Positions 45,796 through 55,261 of a DNA stretch of 64,000 bases are shown piece by piece. The notes beneath the pieces are model-generated. The model did no database searches. It saw nothing but the letters and a program-made list of their open reading frames with translations, and was not told where the DNA came from. The DNA is from Candidatus Marivariicella framensis (lineage in GTDB: Bacteria > Bacteroidota > Bacteroidia > Flavobacteriales > Flavobacteriaceae). Position 1 is the stretch's first letter, and every line of letters starts with the position of its first letter. Where the stretch lies: the NCBI GenBank assembly GCA_905182735.1, contig CAJJCT010000007.1:44491-108490 (forward strand), given 5' to 3'. The translations under genes and the position numbers were made by a program.

Positions 45796-47547
45796 ATGTT
45801 AAGATCACACAATTGCGGAGAATTAAAATCCTCAGATATAAATAAAACCGTTACACTTTCAGGGTGGGTTCAAAAAGTTAGAGATAAAGGTTTTATTATA
45901 TGGGTTGACTTAAGGGATCGTTATGGTATTACTCAATTGGTGTTTGACGAAAAAAGATCCTCAAAAAGAGTATTTGAAACTGCAAAGGAACTGTCTAGAG
46001 AGTTTGTAATTCAAATATCTGGAAAAGTAATTGAAAGAGAATCTAAAAACACTGAACTTCAAACCGGAAATATTGAACTTTTAGTCAGTGAATTAAATAT
46101 TTTAAACGCTTCAGAAACCCCTCCTTTTACTATTGAAGATAAAACAGATGGAGGTGAAGAGTTGAGAATGCAATATAGGTACCTTGATATAAGGAGGAAT
46201 AATATTCGAAAAAATTTAATTTTTCGTCATAAAGTCACAATGGAAGTCAGAAATTATTTAAATAATAAAGGTTTTATTGATATTGAAACTCCATATTTAA
46301 TTAAATCCACACCAGAAGGGGCTAGGGATTTTGTTGTTCCTTCAAGAATGAATTCTGGAGAGTTTTATGCCCTTCCACAGTCACCTCAAACCTTCAAGCA
46401 GCTACTAATGGTGGGTGGAATAGATCGATACTTTCAAATAGTAAAATGTTTTAGAGATGAAGATTTGCGTGCTGACAGGCAACCTGAATTTACTCAAATA
46501 GATTGTGAGATGAGTTTTGTCGACCAAGAAGATGTTTTAAACCAATTTGAGGGTTTGATTTCTCATTTAATTATGGAAATTAATAATTATAAGGTTGGTG
46601 TTTTTCCAAGAATCACCTACAACGAGGCTATCAATAATTATGGAAGTGACAAACCAGACATTAGATTTGATATGAAATTTGGAAATATTACAGATAAAGC
46701 AAAAGGTAAAGGCTTCAAAATTTTTGATTCTGAAGAATTGATAATAGGCTTTTCAATAAAAAAAGGAGCTTCTTTTAGTAGAAAAGAAATTGACAACTGG
46801 ATAAGCTGGGTGAAACAACCTCAAATTGGAGCGAAGGGGATAGTTTGGGTAAAATATAATGAAGATAAATCACTAAAATCATCAGTAGATAAATTTTATT
46901 CAGAAAATGACTTAACTGAATGGATAAAAATAATTGACGCTGATCCAGGTGATTTAATTTTTATTCTTTCCGGAAAAACCAAAAAAACATTAAAACAGTT
47001 AGGAGAACTAAGACTTGCTGTTGCTGAAAAAACTGGACTTCGAAATCCAGAAATTTTTGCACCACTTTGGGTGACTGATTTTCCCCTATTAGAATGGGAT
47101 GAGAAATCAAAAAGGTATCATGCTATGCATCATCCTTTTACATCTCCAAAGAAAGAAGATCTTAATTTACTAAATAACTCCCCTGAAAAAGTAAGGGCAA
47201 ATGCCTATGATCTTGTTCTGAACGGAAACGAAGTTGGAGGAGGTTCAATAAGAATTCATGATTCTAAACTTCAAAAACAAATGTTCAACTTATTAGGTTT
47301 TTCTGATGAAGACGCTCAGTCACAATTTGGTTTTTTAATGGGTGCATTTAAGTATGGTGCCCCGCCACACGGAGGAATAGCCTTTGGTTTAGATCGACTT
47401 GTGGCAATCTTGGGAGGTAAAGAAACAATCAGAGACTTCATAGCTTTTCCGAAAAATAATTCAGGTCGAGATACTATGATTGATTCTCCTTCCTTGATTG
47501 AAAAACCTCAACTTGATGAATTAGGATTGGAGTTAAAAAAGATATAA
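45796..47547 (+). CDS. aspS: Aspartyl-tRNA synthetase
   Basis: 583 residues. N-terminal OB fold ([20 protein letters not shown]), then class II motif 2 ([18 protein letters not shown]) and motif 3 ([21 protein letters not shown]). The GAD insertion domain is present between motifs 2 and 3. It charges tRNA-Asp. Length and organisation are those of the bacterial type. It begins 33 bases after the RND gene. Confidence 0.96.
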   Translation: MLRSHNCGELKSSDINKTVTLSGWVQKVRDKGFIIWVDLRDRYGITQLVFDEKRSSKRVFETAKELSREFVIQISGKVIERESKNTELQTGNIELLVSELNILNASETPPFTIEDKTDGGEELRMQYRYLDIRRNNIRKNLIFRHKVTMEVRNYLNNKGFIDIETPYLIKSTPEGARDFVVPSRMNSGEFYALPQSPQTFKQLLMVGGIDRYFQIVKCFRDEDLRADRQPEFTQIDCEMSFVDQEDVLNQFEGLISHLIMEINNYKVGVFPRITYNEAINNYGSDKPDIRFDMKFGNITDKAKGKGFKIFDSEELIIGFSIKKGASFSRKEIDNWISWVKQPQIGAKGIVWVKYNEDKSLKSSVDKFYSENDLTEWIKIIDADPGDLIFILSGKTKKTLKQLGELRLAVAEKTGLRNPEIFAPLWVTDFPLLEWDEKSKRYHAMHHPFTSPKKEDLNLLNNSPEKVRANAYDLVLNGNEVGGGSIRIHDSKLQKQMFNLLGFSDEDAQSQFGFLMGAFKYGAPPHGGIAFGLDRLVAILGGKETIRDFIAFPKNNSGRDTMIDSPSLIEKPQLDELGLELKKI

Positions 47548-47553
47548 GTCCAT

Positions 47554-47823
47554 ATGAAAATTATACTTCGTTTTTTATTTTTTTCAATTTTATCATCTTT
47601 AATTATAGGTTTTTACTTTAAAAATTATGAAAATGATCAGTTTTTAGGTGAAAAAATTATAGGAAGCACTGTTCTTTTTTCAGTGATATTTTTTTTGCCA
47701 CTATTTCTATACCATCGATGGAAAGACAAAGACATCAGAGACTATACACTTACTGAAGAAAATTATGAAAGGATGAGAAATGAAGTTGAAAAGAAAAAAC
47801 CTAATAAAAATAAAATACAATAA
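47554..47823 (+). CDS. Small membrane protein, two helices
   Basis: 89 residues, two hydrophobic helices (about 4-22 and 34-54) followed by a charged tail (RWKDKDIRDYTLTEENYERM and a Lys-rich end). It lies 6 bases after aspS, so it is probably co-transcribed. I do not recognise a family function; similar small proteins follow aspS in other flavobacteria from what I recall. Confidence 0.7.
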   Translation: MKIILRFLFFSILSSLIIGFYFKNYENDQFLGEKIIGSTVLFSVIFFLPLFLYHRWKDKDIRDYTLTEENYERMRNEVEKKKPNKNKIQ

Positions 47824-47883
47824 GAGTTTTCAGAAAAGAAAGTTGATGTTACTTAGCCAAAATTATTTTTATTATATACAATT

Positions 47884-48075
47884 ATGACTGGTACAGTTAA
47901 ATTTTTTAATGAGTCCAAAGGATATGGGTTTATTACAAATGATGAGTCGGGTGCAGATGTATTCGTTCACATAACAACCCTTAATGGGGTTTCACTCCAA
48001 GAGGGTGATAAAGTTGAGTATGTTGAAAAAGATGGTGATAAAGGGAAGCAAGCTTCCAATCTTACTAAATTATAA
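47884..48075 (+). CDS. Cold-shock domain protein
   Basis: 63 residues, a single CSD: RNP1 KGYGFITN near residue 12 and RNP2 DVFVHI near residue 25. It binds single-stranded nucleic acid and acts as an RNA chaperone. A strong terminator follows at 48095-48121. The 60-base gap upstream shows no clear TAnnTTTG box. Confidence 0.93.
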   Translation: MTGTVKFFNESKGYGFITNDESGADVFVHITTLNGVSLQEGDKVEYVEKDGDKGKQASNLTKL

Positions 48076-48094
48076 TTCTTTATACAAGACAATA

Positions 48095-48121
48095 TAAAAC
48101 CTCCTAATTGGAGGTTTTTTT
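48095..48121. terminator. Intrinsic terminator, bidirectional between csp and tadA
   Basis: AAACCTCC and GGAGGTTT form an 8-base-pair stem around TAATT, followed by a run of T; A-rich sequence on the other side lets it serve tadA as well. The tadA stop codon overlaps its right arm. Seen directly in sequence. Confidence 0.85.
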
Positions 48122-48563
48122 ATTTTCTTGTATTTTTAAAAAATTTTTTTAGTAAGTCTGATGACTCTTTTTCAAACTCTCCTCTTTCTACTTTAGTTTT
48201 TGGATGTAATAAATTCGCCACTTGAGAGTAGCCTCTTTTTAAATCACATGCGCTATATATAATTCTATCAATTTTACTCCAAAAAAGTGCTCCCGCACAC
48301 ATAACGCATGGTTCAAGAGTGATATAAATCGAACAATCCTTTAAATATTTACCATTTAAATAATTCGAAGCAGATGTAACTGCTTGCATTTCAGCATGGG
48401 CTGTTACATCATTTAAACGTTGAGTTAGATTATGAGCTCTTGCAATTATTTTATTTTTTACTACTATTATAGCTCCAACAGGAACTTCCCCAATTTCATA
48501 AGCTTTTTGAGCTTCCTTTAAAGCTTCTCCCATGAAATATTTATCATCAAACACGTTTTTCAT
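48120..48563 (-). CDS. tadA: tRNA-specific adenosine deaminase
   Basis: 147 residues. Zinc site H56-A-E58 and P85-C86-x-x-C89, in the order of cytidine/adenosine deaminases. TadA converts A34 to inosine in tRNA-Arg. Typical length. It faces away from dxs across a 54-base gap. Confidence 0.93.
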   Translation of the reverse strand: MKNVFDDKYFMGEALKEAQKAYEIGEVPVGAIIVVKNKIIARAHNLTQRLNDVTAHAEMQAVTSASNYLNGKYLKDCSIYITLEPCVMCAGALFWSKIDRIIYSACDLKRGYSQVANLLHPKTKVERGEFEKESSDLLKKFFKNTRK

Positions 48564-48605
48564 TATTGAAAATTACAAAAAGTATGGGTTACTAAAACGA
48601 AATAT

Positions 48606-48613
48606 TATATTTG
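48606..48613 (+). promoter_or_regulatory. Candidate -7 element for dxs
   Basis: TATATTTG is a perfect match and ends 4 bases before the dxs ATG, which would give a leaderless transcript. The -33 zone is weak. Confidence 0.45.
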
Positions 48614-48617
48614 TTAA

Positions 48618-50387
48618 ATGCAACTCAAAGATATTAAATCTCCCAAGGAACTAAAGCAATGCTCATTGAAGCAATTAGTTGGTATTTCAAAAGAACTTAG
48701 GGAGTACATAATTGATGTTATTTCATCCAATGAAGGTCATTTAGGAGCTAGTCTTGGCGTGATAGAACTCACAGTTTTACTTCATTATATTTTTGACACC
48801 CCTAAAGACAAGATTTTATGGGATGTTGGACATCAAGCATACGGTCATAAAATTTTAACAGGCAGGTATGAAGAGTTTAAATCAAACAGAAAGTGGAAAG
48901 GAATAAGTGGTTTTCCTAAAATAAAAGAGAGTAAATACGATTCATTTGGAACAGGTCATGCAGGAACAACAGTTTCAGCAGCTTTAGGGATGGCTTTAGC
49001 CTCAGAAATTAGAGGTAAAAAAAATATTAATCATATTTCTGTAATAGGGGATGCGTCTATTGCATCAGGAATGGCTTTTGAAGCTTTAAATCATTTAGGT
49101 ACAACTTCAGCAAATGTTCTTATAATTCTTAACGATAATACTATGGGAATTGATCCTAGTGTTGGGGCGTTAAAAAATTATTTGGAAAAATCAAACATAG
49201 AAATAAATAAAGAAAATAATATATTTAATTCTTTGAATATAGACTATCATGGTCCAATAGATGGTCACAATATGGAGTTATTGAAAAACGAACTCATGCT
49301 TCAAAAAACAAAAAAAGGTCCTAGATTATTACATATTAGAACAATTAAAGGAAAAGGCTTGATATCAGCTGAAAAAGATCAAATTCTTTTTCATGCTCCC
49401 GGTAAATTTGATAAGCTTACGGGAAAGCTTTACAAAAAAAACAAAAGTAGAAAGCTTAAATTTCATCAAGTTTTTGGAAAAACTATCTTGGATCTTGCAA
49501 AGATAAATTCTAAACTAGTCTGTATAACTCCCGCTATGCCCACAGGAAGTGGTCTTAATGAAATGATGAAGCATATTCCCGAAAGGTGTTATGATGTTGG
49601 GATTGCCGAACAACACGCTGTTACACTTGCTGCAGGAATGGCCTGTGAGGGACTTATTCCTTTTTGTGTTATTTATTCTACATTTCTTCAAAGGGCATAC
49701 GATCAAATCATACATGATGTAGCAATTCAAAACTTAAATGTTATTTTTTGCATAGATAGAGCGGGAATTGTTGGTCATGACGGACCAACTCATCATGGGG
49801 TTTATGATATTTCATTTCTAAGATGTATTCCAAATTTAAAAATTATAGCTCCAAGAAACGCACAAAGACTTCGAAATTTTTTATACACATTTCAGTCTAA
49901 ACCCAATGGTCCAATTGCAATCAGATATCCTAGAGGTGATTCACAAATAGAAAAGGTTAATGAATTATTTGAAAATTTAGAACTGTACAAGGCTTATAAA
50001 ATAACTAGTGGGAAAAAAATTGCTATTTTGAGCTTAGGAACACTTTTTAAAAATGTTGAAGAAGCGATCAATAGCAGTAATTTTTCTGAAGAATTTTCTC
50101 ATTATTCCTTTGAATTTGTTTATCCGTTAGATGAAAAAATTCTTCACGAGGTATTTAAAACCCATTCTTATGTATTGACAATTGAGGAAGGAGCTATTAA
50201 AGGAGGATTTGGAACCGCAATAATGGAATATGCTCAAAAATATAATTATATGAAGAAAATTGAGTCCATTGGAGTTCCTCATGAATTTATTTCTCATGGA
50301 GATCCAGATATTTTATATGATTCTATTAATTTAAGTAGTAATAAAATTCTCAACAAAATTGAAGAAGTATTAAGTTTAAACAAATAA
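48618..50387 (+). CDS. dxs: 1-deoxy-D-xylulose-5-phosphate synthase
   Basis: 589 residues. N-terminal TPP-binding: WDVGHQAYGHK, FGTGHAGTT and GDASIASGMAFEALNH. The transketolase central domain has DRAGIVGHDGPTHHGVYD, and a C-terminal domain follows. It makes DXP from pyruvate and glyceraldehyde-3-phosphate, entering isoprenoid synthesis. The protein needs TPP, the cofactor sensed by the riboswitch elsewhere in this window. It is slightly shorter than the E. coli enzyme, as usual in flavobacteria. Confidence 0.95.
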   Translation: MQLKDIKSPKELKQCSLKQLVGISKELREYIIDVISSNEGHLGASLGVIELTVLLHYIFDTPKDKILWDVGHQAYGHKILTGRYEEFKSNRKWKGISGFPKIKESKYDSFGTGHAGTTVSAALGMALASEIRGKKNINHISVIGDASIASGMAFEALNHLGTTSANVLIILNDNTMGIDPSVGALKNYLEKSNIEINKENNIFNSLNIDYHGPIDGHNMELLKNELMLQKTKKGPRLLHIRTIKGKGLISAEKDQILFHAPGKFDKLTGKLYKKNKSRKLKFHQVFGKTILDLAKINSKLVCITPAMPTGSGLNEMMKHIPERCYDVGIAEQHAVTLAAGMACEGLIPFCVIYSTFLQRAYDQIIHDVAIQNLNVIFCIDRAGIVGHDGPTHHGVYDISFLRCIPNLKIIAPRNAQRLRNFLYTFQSKPNGPIAIRYPRGDSQIEKVNELFENLELYKAYKITSGKKIAILSLGTLFKNVEEAINSSNFSEEFSHYSFEFVYPLDEKILHEVFKTHSYVLTIEEGAIKGGFGTAIMEYAQKYNYMKKIESIGVPHEFISHGDPDILYDSINLSSNKILNKIEEVLSLNK

Positions 50388-50396
50388 TATCTGTGT

Positions 50397-53210
50397 ATGA
50401 CAAATAACAAACGTCTTTTTTTACTTGACGCTTATGCTTTAATTTATAGAGGGTATTATGCTTTTATTAAAAACCCTAGGATTAACTCTAAGGGGTTTGA
50501 CACTTCTGCAATTATGGGCTTTACTAATTCATTAATTGATGTAATTAAAAGAGAGCGTCCAGATTATTTAGCGGTATGTTTTGATAAAGGGGGCTCAGAA
50601 TCAAGAACAGAAATTTACACAGATTATAAAGCAAATCGAGATGAAACCCCTGAAGCAATCAAATTAGCCTTACCCTTTATTCAAAATATTCTAAGCGCAA
50701 TGCATATTCCAATAATTATTAAAGAAGGATATGAAGCAGATGATATAATTGGTACACTTGCAAAAAAAGCAGAAAAAGAAGGATTTCAAATATTTATGGT
50801 AACTCCTGATAAAGACTTTGCACAGTTAGTTTCAGATAATATTTTTATGTATCGTCCTGCGAGGATGGGAAATGGTATTGAAATTTGGGGTGTTCCAGAA
50901 GTTCAAGAAAGATTCGGAATTAAAAGACCAGAACAAGTTATAGACTATCTTGGAATGATGGGAGATGCTGTTGATAATATCCCTGGCCTCCCTGGAGTAG
51001 GGGATAAAACTGCGAAAAAGTTTATAGCTGAATTCGGATCAATGGAAAATCTTTTAGCCAATACAGATAAACTTAAAGGTAAACTTAAAGATAAAATTGA
51101 AGCTAATAAACAAATGGGAATTCTTTCAAAAGAATTAGCCAAAATAATACTTGATGTTCCTGTAGAATTTAATGCAAAAGATTTCAAACTGGATAAACCA
51201 GACATGAATTTAGTTGGAGAAATATTTGAAGTATTAGAGTTTAGAAGAATGCGCCAAAGTTTTGAAAAAGTTTTTGACTCAAAACCTTTAGAACAAAATA
51301 TTCCTAAAGCTGTAAATAAAAAAGAAGCAATTGAAGGACATCAATTTGACCTGTTTAATATTCCAGGTGGAGGTTCTTCTGAATCAATCTCTGAAAAAAA
51401 TAATTTATCTACAGTAAATCATTTTTATCAATTAGTAAATGACCCTATAGGAGTATCGTTATTAATTAAAAATCTTTTGAATCAAAAATCTGTTTCTTTC
51501 GATACTGAGACAACAGACTTAGATTCATTAAAAGCTGAACTAGTTGGCATATCTTTTTCTTGGGAAATTGGAAAGGGGTATTATTTGGTAATTCCTAAAA
51601 ACAGAAAAGATGCAGATTGGGTTTTGGAAAAATTAAAGGTATTTTTTGAACATTCTCAAATTCAAAAAATAGGTCATAATTTAAAATATGATATTAAAGT
51701 ATTAAATAACTATAATATTTCTGTAAAAGGACCTCTCTTTGATACATTAATAGCTCATTATTTAATTAATCCTGACATGCGTCATGGAATGGATATTTTA
51801 GCAGAAACCTATCTAGGTTATAAGACAAAACCAATATCTGATTTAATTGGTAAAAAAGGAAAAAATCAAGGAAGTATGAGAGATGTTGATTTATCTCTCC
51901 AAAAAGAATATGCAGTTGAAGACTCAGATATCACTCTTCAGCTTAAGCATCACTTTGAAAAAGAGCTTGTTAAGTCAAACACTATGAGCTTGTTTAAAGA
52001 AGTTGAAATCCCCTTAGTTTCTGTATTAAGTTCAATGGAGTGTGAAGGGATTAATCTAAATATTAAGTTTTTAGCTAAACTATCAAAGGAGTTTCAAGTT
52101 GAAATTAATCTTTTAGAAAAAGAAATATTTAGTCAGGCTGGAGAAAATTTCAATATTGCATCTCCAAAACAACTTGGTCTAATTTTATTTGAAAAATTAA
52201 AGTTAATTGAAAAGCCTAAAAAAACGAAAACTGGACAATATTCAACTTCAGAAGAGGTTCTCTCCTATTTATCAAAAGATCATGAAATTATTGACAATAT
52301 TCTTCAATGGCGTTCGCTTCAAAAACTATTAAATACTTATGTTGAAGCCTTACCCAGGGAGATAAATTTTGAAACAAAAAGAGTTCACACTGTCTACAAT
52401 CAAGCTGTAGCTTCTACAGGTCGTTTAAGCAGTAACAAACCAAACCTTCAAAACATACCAGTTAGGACAAAACGTGGTCAAAAAATAAGAAAAGCTTTTA
52501 TTTCCAGAGACAATAATCATTTAATTGTAGCAGCAGATTATTCTCAAATTGAGCTAAGAATTATAGCTGCTCTTAGTGAAGATCCTGATATGATTTTAGC
52601 TTTTAAAAACGGCGAGGACATTCACCAGTCAACCGCCTCAAAAGTTTTTAATGTTCCATTAACTGAAGTAAGTAGTGAACAAAGAAGTAATGCTAAAACA
52701 ATAAATTTTGGTATAATATATGGAGTTTCTGCCTTCGGATTAAGTCAACAAACAAATCTCAACAGATCAGAGTCTAAAGAACTAATTGAGGCTTATTATT
52801 TAACATATCCTAAACTAAGAAGTTACATGCAAAGTCAAATAAATTTTGCAAGAGATAATGGATATGTAAGCACAGTTCTTGGAAGAAGAAGATATATAAA
52901 AGATATAAATTCAGCAAATGCTTTAGTTCGTGGTGCGGCAGAAAGAAACGCTGTAAATGCTCCAATTCAAGGAAGTGCCGCAGATATAATTAAAGTTGCT
53001 ATGATTAATATTCATGAAAAATTAATTAATGAAGATTGGAAATCTAAAATGTTACTTCAAGTTCATGATGAACTAGTTTTTGATGTTCCAAAATCAGAAT
53101 TAAAAGAGTTAAAAATAATGGTCAAAAAAGAGATGGAAAGTGCCTTTAAACTGAAGGTTCCTCTAACAGTTGATTTAGGAGAGGGTGAGCACTGGTTAGA
53201 TGCTCATTAA
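50397..53210 (+). CDS. polA: DNA polymerase I
   Basis: 937 residues. The 5'-3' exonuclease domain (residues 1-290: LLDAYALIYRGYYAF, YEADDIIGTLA, DYLGMMGDAVDNIPG) is followed by a 3'-5' exonuclease with the acidic motif SFDTETTDLD intact, then the polymerase domain with motifs A (VAADYSQIELRII), B (RSNAKTINFGIIYG) and C (QVHDELVFDV). All three activities should be present. It begins 9 bases after dxs, so the two may be cotranscribed. Confidence 0.96.
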   Translation: MTNNKRLFLLDAYALIYRGYYAFIKNPRINSKGFDTSAIMGFTNSLIDVIKRERPDYLAVCFDKGGSESRTEIYTDYKANRDETPEAIKLALPFIQNILSAMHIPIIIKEGYEADDIIGTLAKKAEKEGFQIFMVTPDKDFAQLVSDNIFMYRPARMGNGIEIWGVPEVQERFGIKRPEQVIDYLGMMGDAVDNIPGLPGVGDKTAKKFIAEFGSMENLLANTDKLKGKLKDKIEANKQMGILSKELAKIILDVPVEFNAKDFKLDKPDMNLVGEIFEVLEFRRMRQSFEKVFDSKPLEQNIPKAVNKKEAIEGHQFDLFNIPGGGSSESISEKNNLSTVNHFYQLVNDPIGVSLLIKNLLNQKSVSFDTETTDLDSLKAELVGISFSWEIGKGYYLVIPKNRKDADWVLEKLKVFFEHSQIQKIGHNLKYDIKVLNNYNISVKGPLFDTLIAHYLINPDMRHGMDILAETYLGYKTKPISDLIGKKGKNQGSMRDVDLSLQKEYAVEDSDITLQLKHHFEKELVKSNTMSLFKEVEIPLVSVLSSMECEGINLNIKFLAKLSKEFQVEINLLEKEIFSQAGENFNIASPKQLGLILFEKLKLIEKPKKTKTGQYSTSEEVLSYLSKDHEIIDNILQWRSLQKLLNTYVEALPREINFETKRVHTVYNQAVASTGRLSSNKPNLQNIPVRTKRGQKIRKAFISRDNNHLIVAADYSQIELRIIAALSEDPDMILAFKNGEDIHQSTASKVFNVPLTEVSSEQRSNAKTINFGIIYGVSAFGLSQQTNLNRSESKELIEAYYLTYPKLRSYMQSQINFARDNGYVSTVLGRRRYIKDINSANALVRGAAERNAVNAPIQGSAADIIKVAMINIHEKLINEDWKSKMLLQVHDELVFDVPKSELKELKIMVKKEMESAFKLKVPLTVDLGEGEHWLDAH

Positions 53211-53261
53211 TTCTTTTTTACACTTTAAACAAAAATATTTTTTCAAAACATTTTTAAATAG

Positions 53262-53269
53262 TACATTTG
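53262..53269 (+). promoter_or_regulatory. Promoter -7 element of the rplM-rpsI operon
   Basis: TACATTTG, followed by GCAGCCCC, with a T-run in the -33 zone. The predicted leader is about 38 bases to the GTG start. Good match to TAnnTTTG. Confidence 0.6.
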
Positions 53270-53311
53270 CAGCCCCATAGCATATAAATGCTTTGTTTAA
53301 AACAACAAAAA

Positions 53312-53767
53312 GTGAATACATTAAGCTACAAAACTGTTTCTGCTAATTCTAACACTGTCGACAAGAAGTGGCTATTAGTAGATGCCGAAGGATTAGCTCT
53401 CGGAAGAGCCGCATCTGCAGTTGCCTCTCTATTAAGAGGGAAGCATAAACCAAATTTTACTCCACACGTAGACTGTGGTGACAATGTAATTGTTATAAAT
53501 GCTGATAAAGTTCTTCTTTCAGGACAAAAATGGAAGCAAAAACAATATATTCGTCATACTGGCTATCCTGGAGGGCAGAGAACTTTATCCGCAGAACAAG
53601 TTCATAAAAAAAACGATACTCGATTAGTTGAAAAATCTATAAAAGGTATGCTTCCTAAAAATAAATTAGGAGCTGACTTATTTCGTAATCTTAGAGTATA
53701 TTCAGGTAATCAACATCAACAAGAAAGTCAAAACCCTACTAGTATTAATTTAAACGATCTACTATAA
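53312..53767 (+). CDS. rplM: 50S ribosomal protein L13
   Basis: 151 residues from GTG 53312 (reads VNTLSYKTVSANSNTV, initiating with Met in the cell). An ATG 24 bases upstream exists, but family N-termini begin with the NTLSYKT segment, so GTG is preferred. Conserved LGRAASAVASLLRGK and GMLPKNKLG are present. Stop and rpsI start overlap as TAATG. Confidence 0.95.
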   Translation: MNTLSYKTVSANSNTVDKKWLLVDAEGLALGRAASAVASLLRGKHKPNFTPHVDCGDNVIVINADKVLLSGQKWKQKQYIRHTGYPGGQRTLSAEQVHKKNDTRLVEKSIKGMLPKNKLGADLFRNLRVYSGNQHQQESQNPTSINLNDLL

Positions 53768-54153
53768 TGGAAGTAATCCACACAATTGGTCGTCGTAAAA
53801 CTTCAGTTGCTCGTATTTTTCTGTCAAAGGGGAAAGGAGATATCAAGGTAAATAAAAAAACTTATACTGATTATTTTACTACTGCCACACTTCAATATAA
53901 AATTATTCAACCTTTTTCTCTTACAGAAACTGAAGGATCATATGATTTAAAAGTAACTGTAAAAGGAGGAGGTATAACTGGTCAGGCTGAAGCAGTTAGA
54001 CTAGCAATTTCTAGAGCTTTATGTAAAATTGATGAGGAGCATCGTATCGCTCTTAAACCAGAAGGATTATTAACTAGAGATCCTCGTATGGTTGAACGTA
54101 AGAAATTCGGTCAAAAAAAAGCAAGAAAAAAATTCCAATTCTCAAAACGATAA
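53767..54153 (+). CDS. rpsI: 30S ribosomal protein S9
   Basis: 128 residues. IGRRKTSVARIF start, GGGITGQAEAVRLAISRAL and basic C-terminus ending KFQFSKR, which reaches the P-site tRNA. The start overlaps the rplM stop by one base. Normal size. Confidence 0.97.
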   Translation: MEVIHTIGRRKTSVARIFLSKGKGDIKVNKKTYTDYFTTATLQYKIIQPFSLTETEGSYDLKVTVKGGGITGQAEAVRLAISRALCKIDEEHRIALKPEGLLTRDPRMVERKKFGQKKARKKFQFSKR

Positions 54154-54208
54154 TTTGTCAATTGAATAAAATTCATTTATATATTAATCAAAGTTGTCTT
54201 ATCGCACA

Positions 54209-54254
54209 AGCGAAAGCTAGTTTAGCATCTAAATAGATTAAATCTATTGCTACT
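54209..54254 (+). promoter_or_regulatory. Structured leader upstream of rpsB
   Basis: In the 128-base gap between rpsI and rpsB, AGC-GAAA-GCT (54209-54218) forms a GNRA-capped mini-hairpin. It is followed by a hairpin whose inner stem is AATAGATT/AATCTATT (54232-54239 and 54241-54248) and whose outer stem is TAGC/GCTA (54223-54226 and 54249-54252) with flanking AG/CT. This could be a ribosomal-protein autoregulatory leader or a processing site. Structure inferred by hand. Confidence 0.5.
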
Positions 54255-54281
54255 ATATCAGAGAACGTAAACTAAAAAATT

Positions 54282-55238
54282 ATGGCACAAACAGAAGTTA
54301 AGGATCTATTGAATGCAGGAGTTCATTTTGGACATCTTACAAGGAAATGGAATCCAAACATGGCTCCATACATCTATATGGAACGAAATGGAATCCATAT
54401 TATAAACTTATATAAAACTGCTGCTAAAATTGAAGAAGCGCAATCAGCCTTGAAAAAAATTGCTGTTTCAGGACGAAAAATTCTTTTTGTAGCAACAAAA
54501 AAACAAGCAAAAGATATCGTTGCCGAAAAAGTAAAAAACGTCAACATGCCATACATAACTGAGCGATGGCCAGGTGGAATGTTAACAAACTTTGTTACTA
54601 TTCGTAAAGCTGTTAAAAAAATGGCTACAGTAGATAGAATGAAAAAAGATGGAACTTTTGAAACCCTTTCTAAAAAAGAAAGATTACAAGTCTCACGAAT
54701 GAGAGCAAAATTAGAAAAGAATTTAGGTTCAATTACTGATATGACTCGTTTACCTGGAGCTTTATTTGTTGTTGACATAAAGAGAGAAAATATTGCTATA
54801 AAAGAAGCTCAAAAGTTGAATATTCCAATTTTTGCAATGGTTGATACAAACTCTGATCCAAGAGAAGTTGATTTTGTAATTCCAGCTAATGATGACGCTT
54901 CTAAGTCTATAGAAAAAATACTTAACCTAGTTACAAGTTCTATTGCAGAAGGATTGTCTGAAAGAAAAAATGAAAAAGAAGCAATTGAAAAAGGGGAGGG
55001 TCAAACAGAAGATCCTATAGCTGCTCCTGAAGTAGAAGCTGCTCCTGAAGTAAAGGCTGCTCCTGAAGTAGAGGTTGCTCCTGAAGTAGAGGTTGCTCCT
55101 GAAGTAAAGGCTGCTCCTGAAGTAAAGGCTGCTCCTGAAGTAGAGGTTGCTCCTGAAGTAGAGGTTGCTCCTGAAGTAGATGTTGCTCCTGAAGTTAAAA
55201 CTGCAACTAAGAAGGCTAAGTCCAAAGAAAAAAAATAA
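54282..55238 (+). CDS. rpsB: 30S ribosomal protein S2 with repeat tail
   Basis: 318 residues. The S2 core (about 1-235) is complete: GVHFGHLTRKWNPNMAPYIY, ERWPGGMLTNF and DTNSDPREVDFVIPANDDA. A C-terminal extension of about 80 residues is made mostly of ten tandem APEV-x-x hexapeptides (nucleotides 55023-55202). Tails on S2 occur in Bacteroidota, but this one is highly regular. The tsf gene follows 23 bases later, as usual. Confidence 0.95.
   Translation: MAQTEVKDLLNAGVHFGHLTRKWNPNMAPYIYMERNGIHIINLYKTAAKIEEAQSALKKIAVSGRKILFVATKKQAKDIVAEKVKNVNMPYITERWPGGMLTNFVTIRKAVKKMATVDRMKKDGTFETLSKKERLQVSRMRAKLEKNLGSITDMTRLPGALFVVDIKRENIAIKEAQKLNIPIFAMVDTNSDPREVDFVIPANDDASKSIEKILNLVTSSIAEGLSERKNEKEAIEKGEGQTEDPIAAPEVEAAPEVKAAPEVEVAPEVEVAPEVKAAPEVKAAPEVEVAPEVEVAPEVDVAPEVKTATKKAKSKEKK
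55023..55202 (+). repeat. Ten 18-base tandem repeats in rpsB
   Basis: Ten units encoding APEV followed by two variable residues. In order, the variable pairs are EA, KA, EV, EV, KA, KA, EV, EV, DV, KT, so a 72-base block (KA-EV-EV-KA) recurs with the last unit changed. The nucleotide copies are nearly identical, including codon choice, so the expansion is recent or homogenised. Confidence 0.95.
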
Positions 55239-55261
55239 ATATTCAACAAAATTAAAAAATT

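Noticed and set aside
55023..55202. Regular short repeats as a possible CRISPR array
   Set aside because: Units are 18 bases with no spacers and remain in frame within rpsB, so they are coding repeats.
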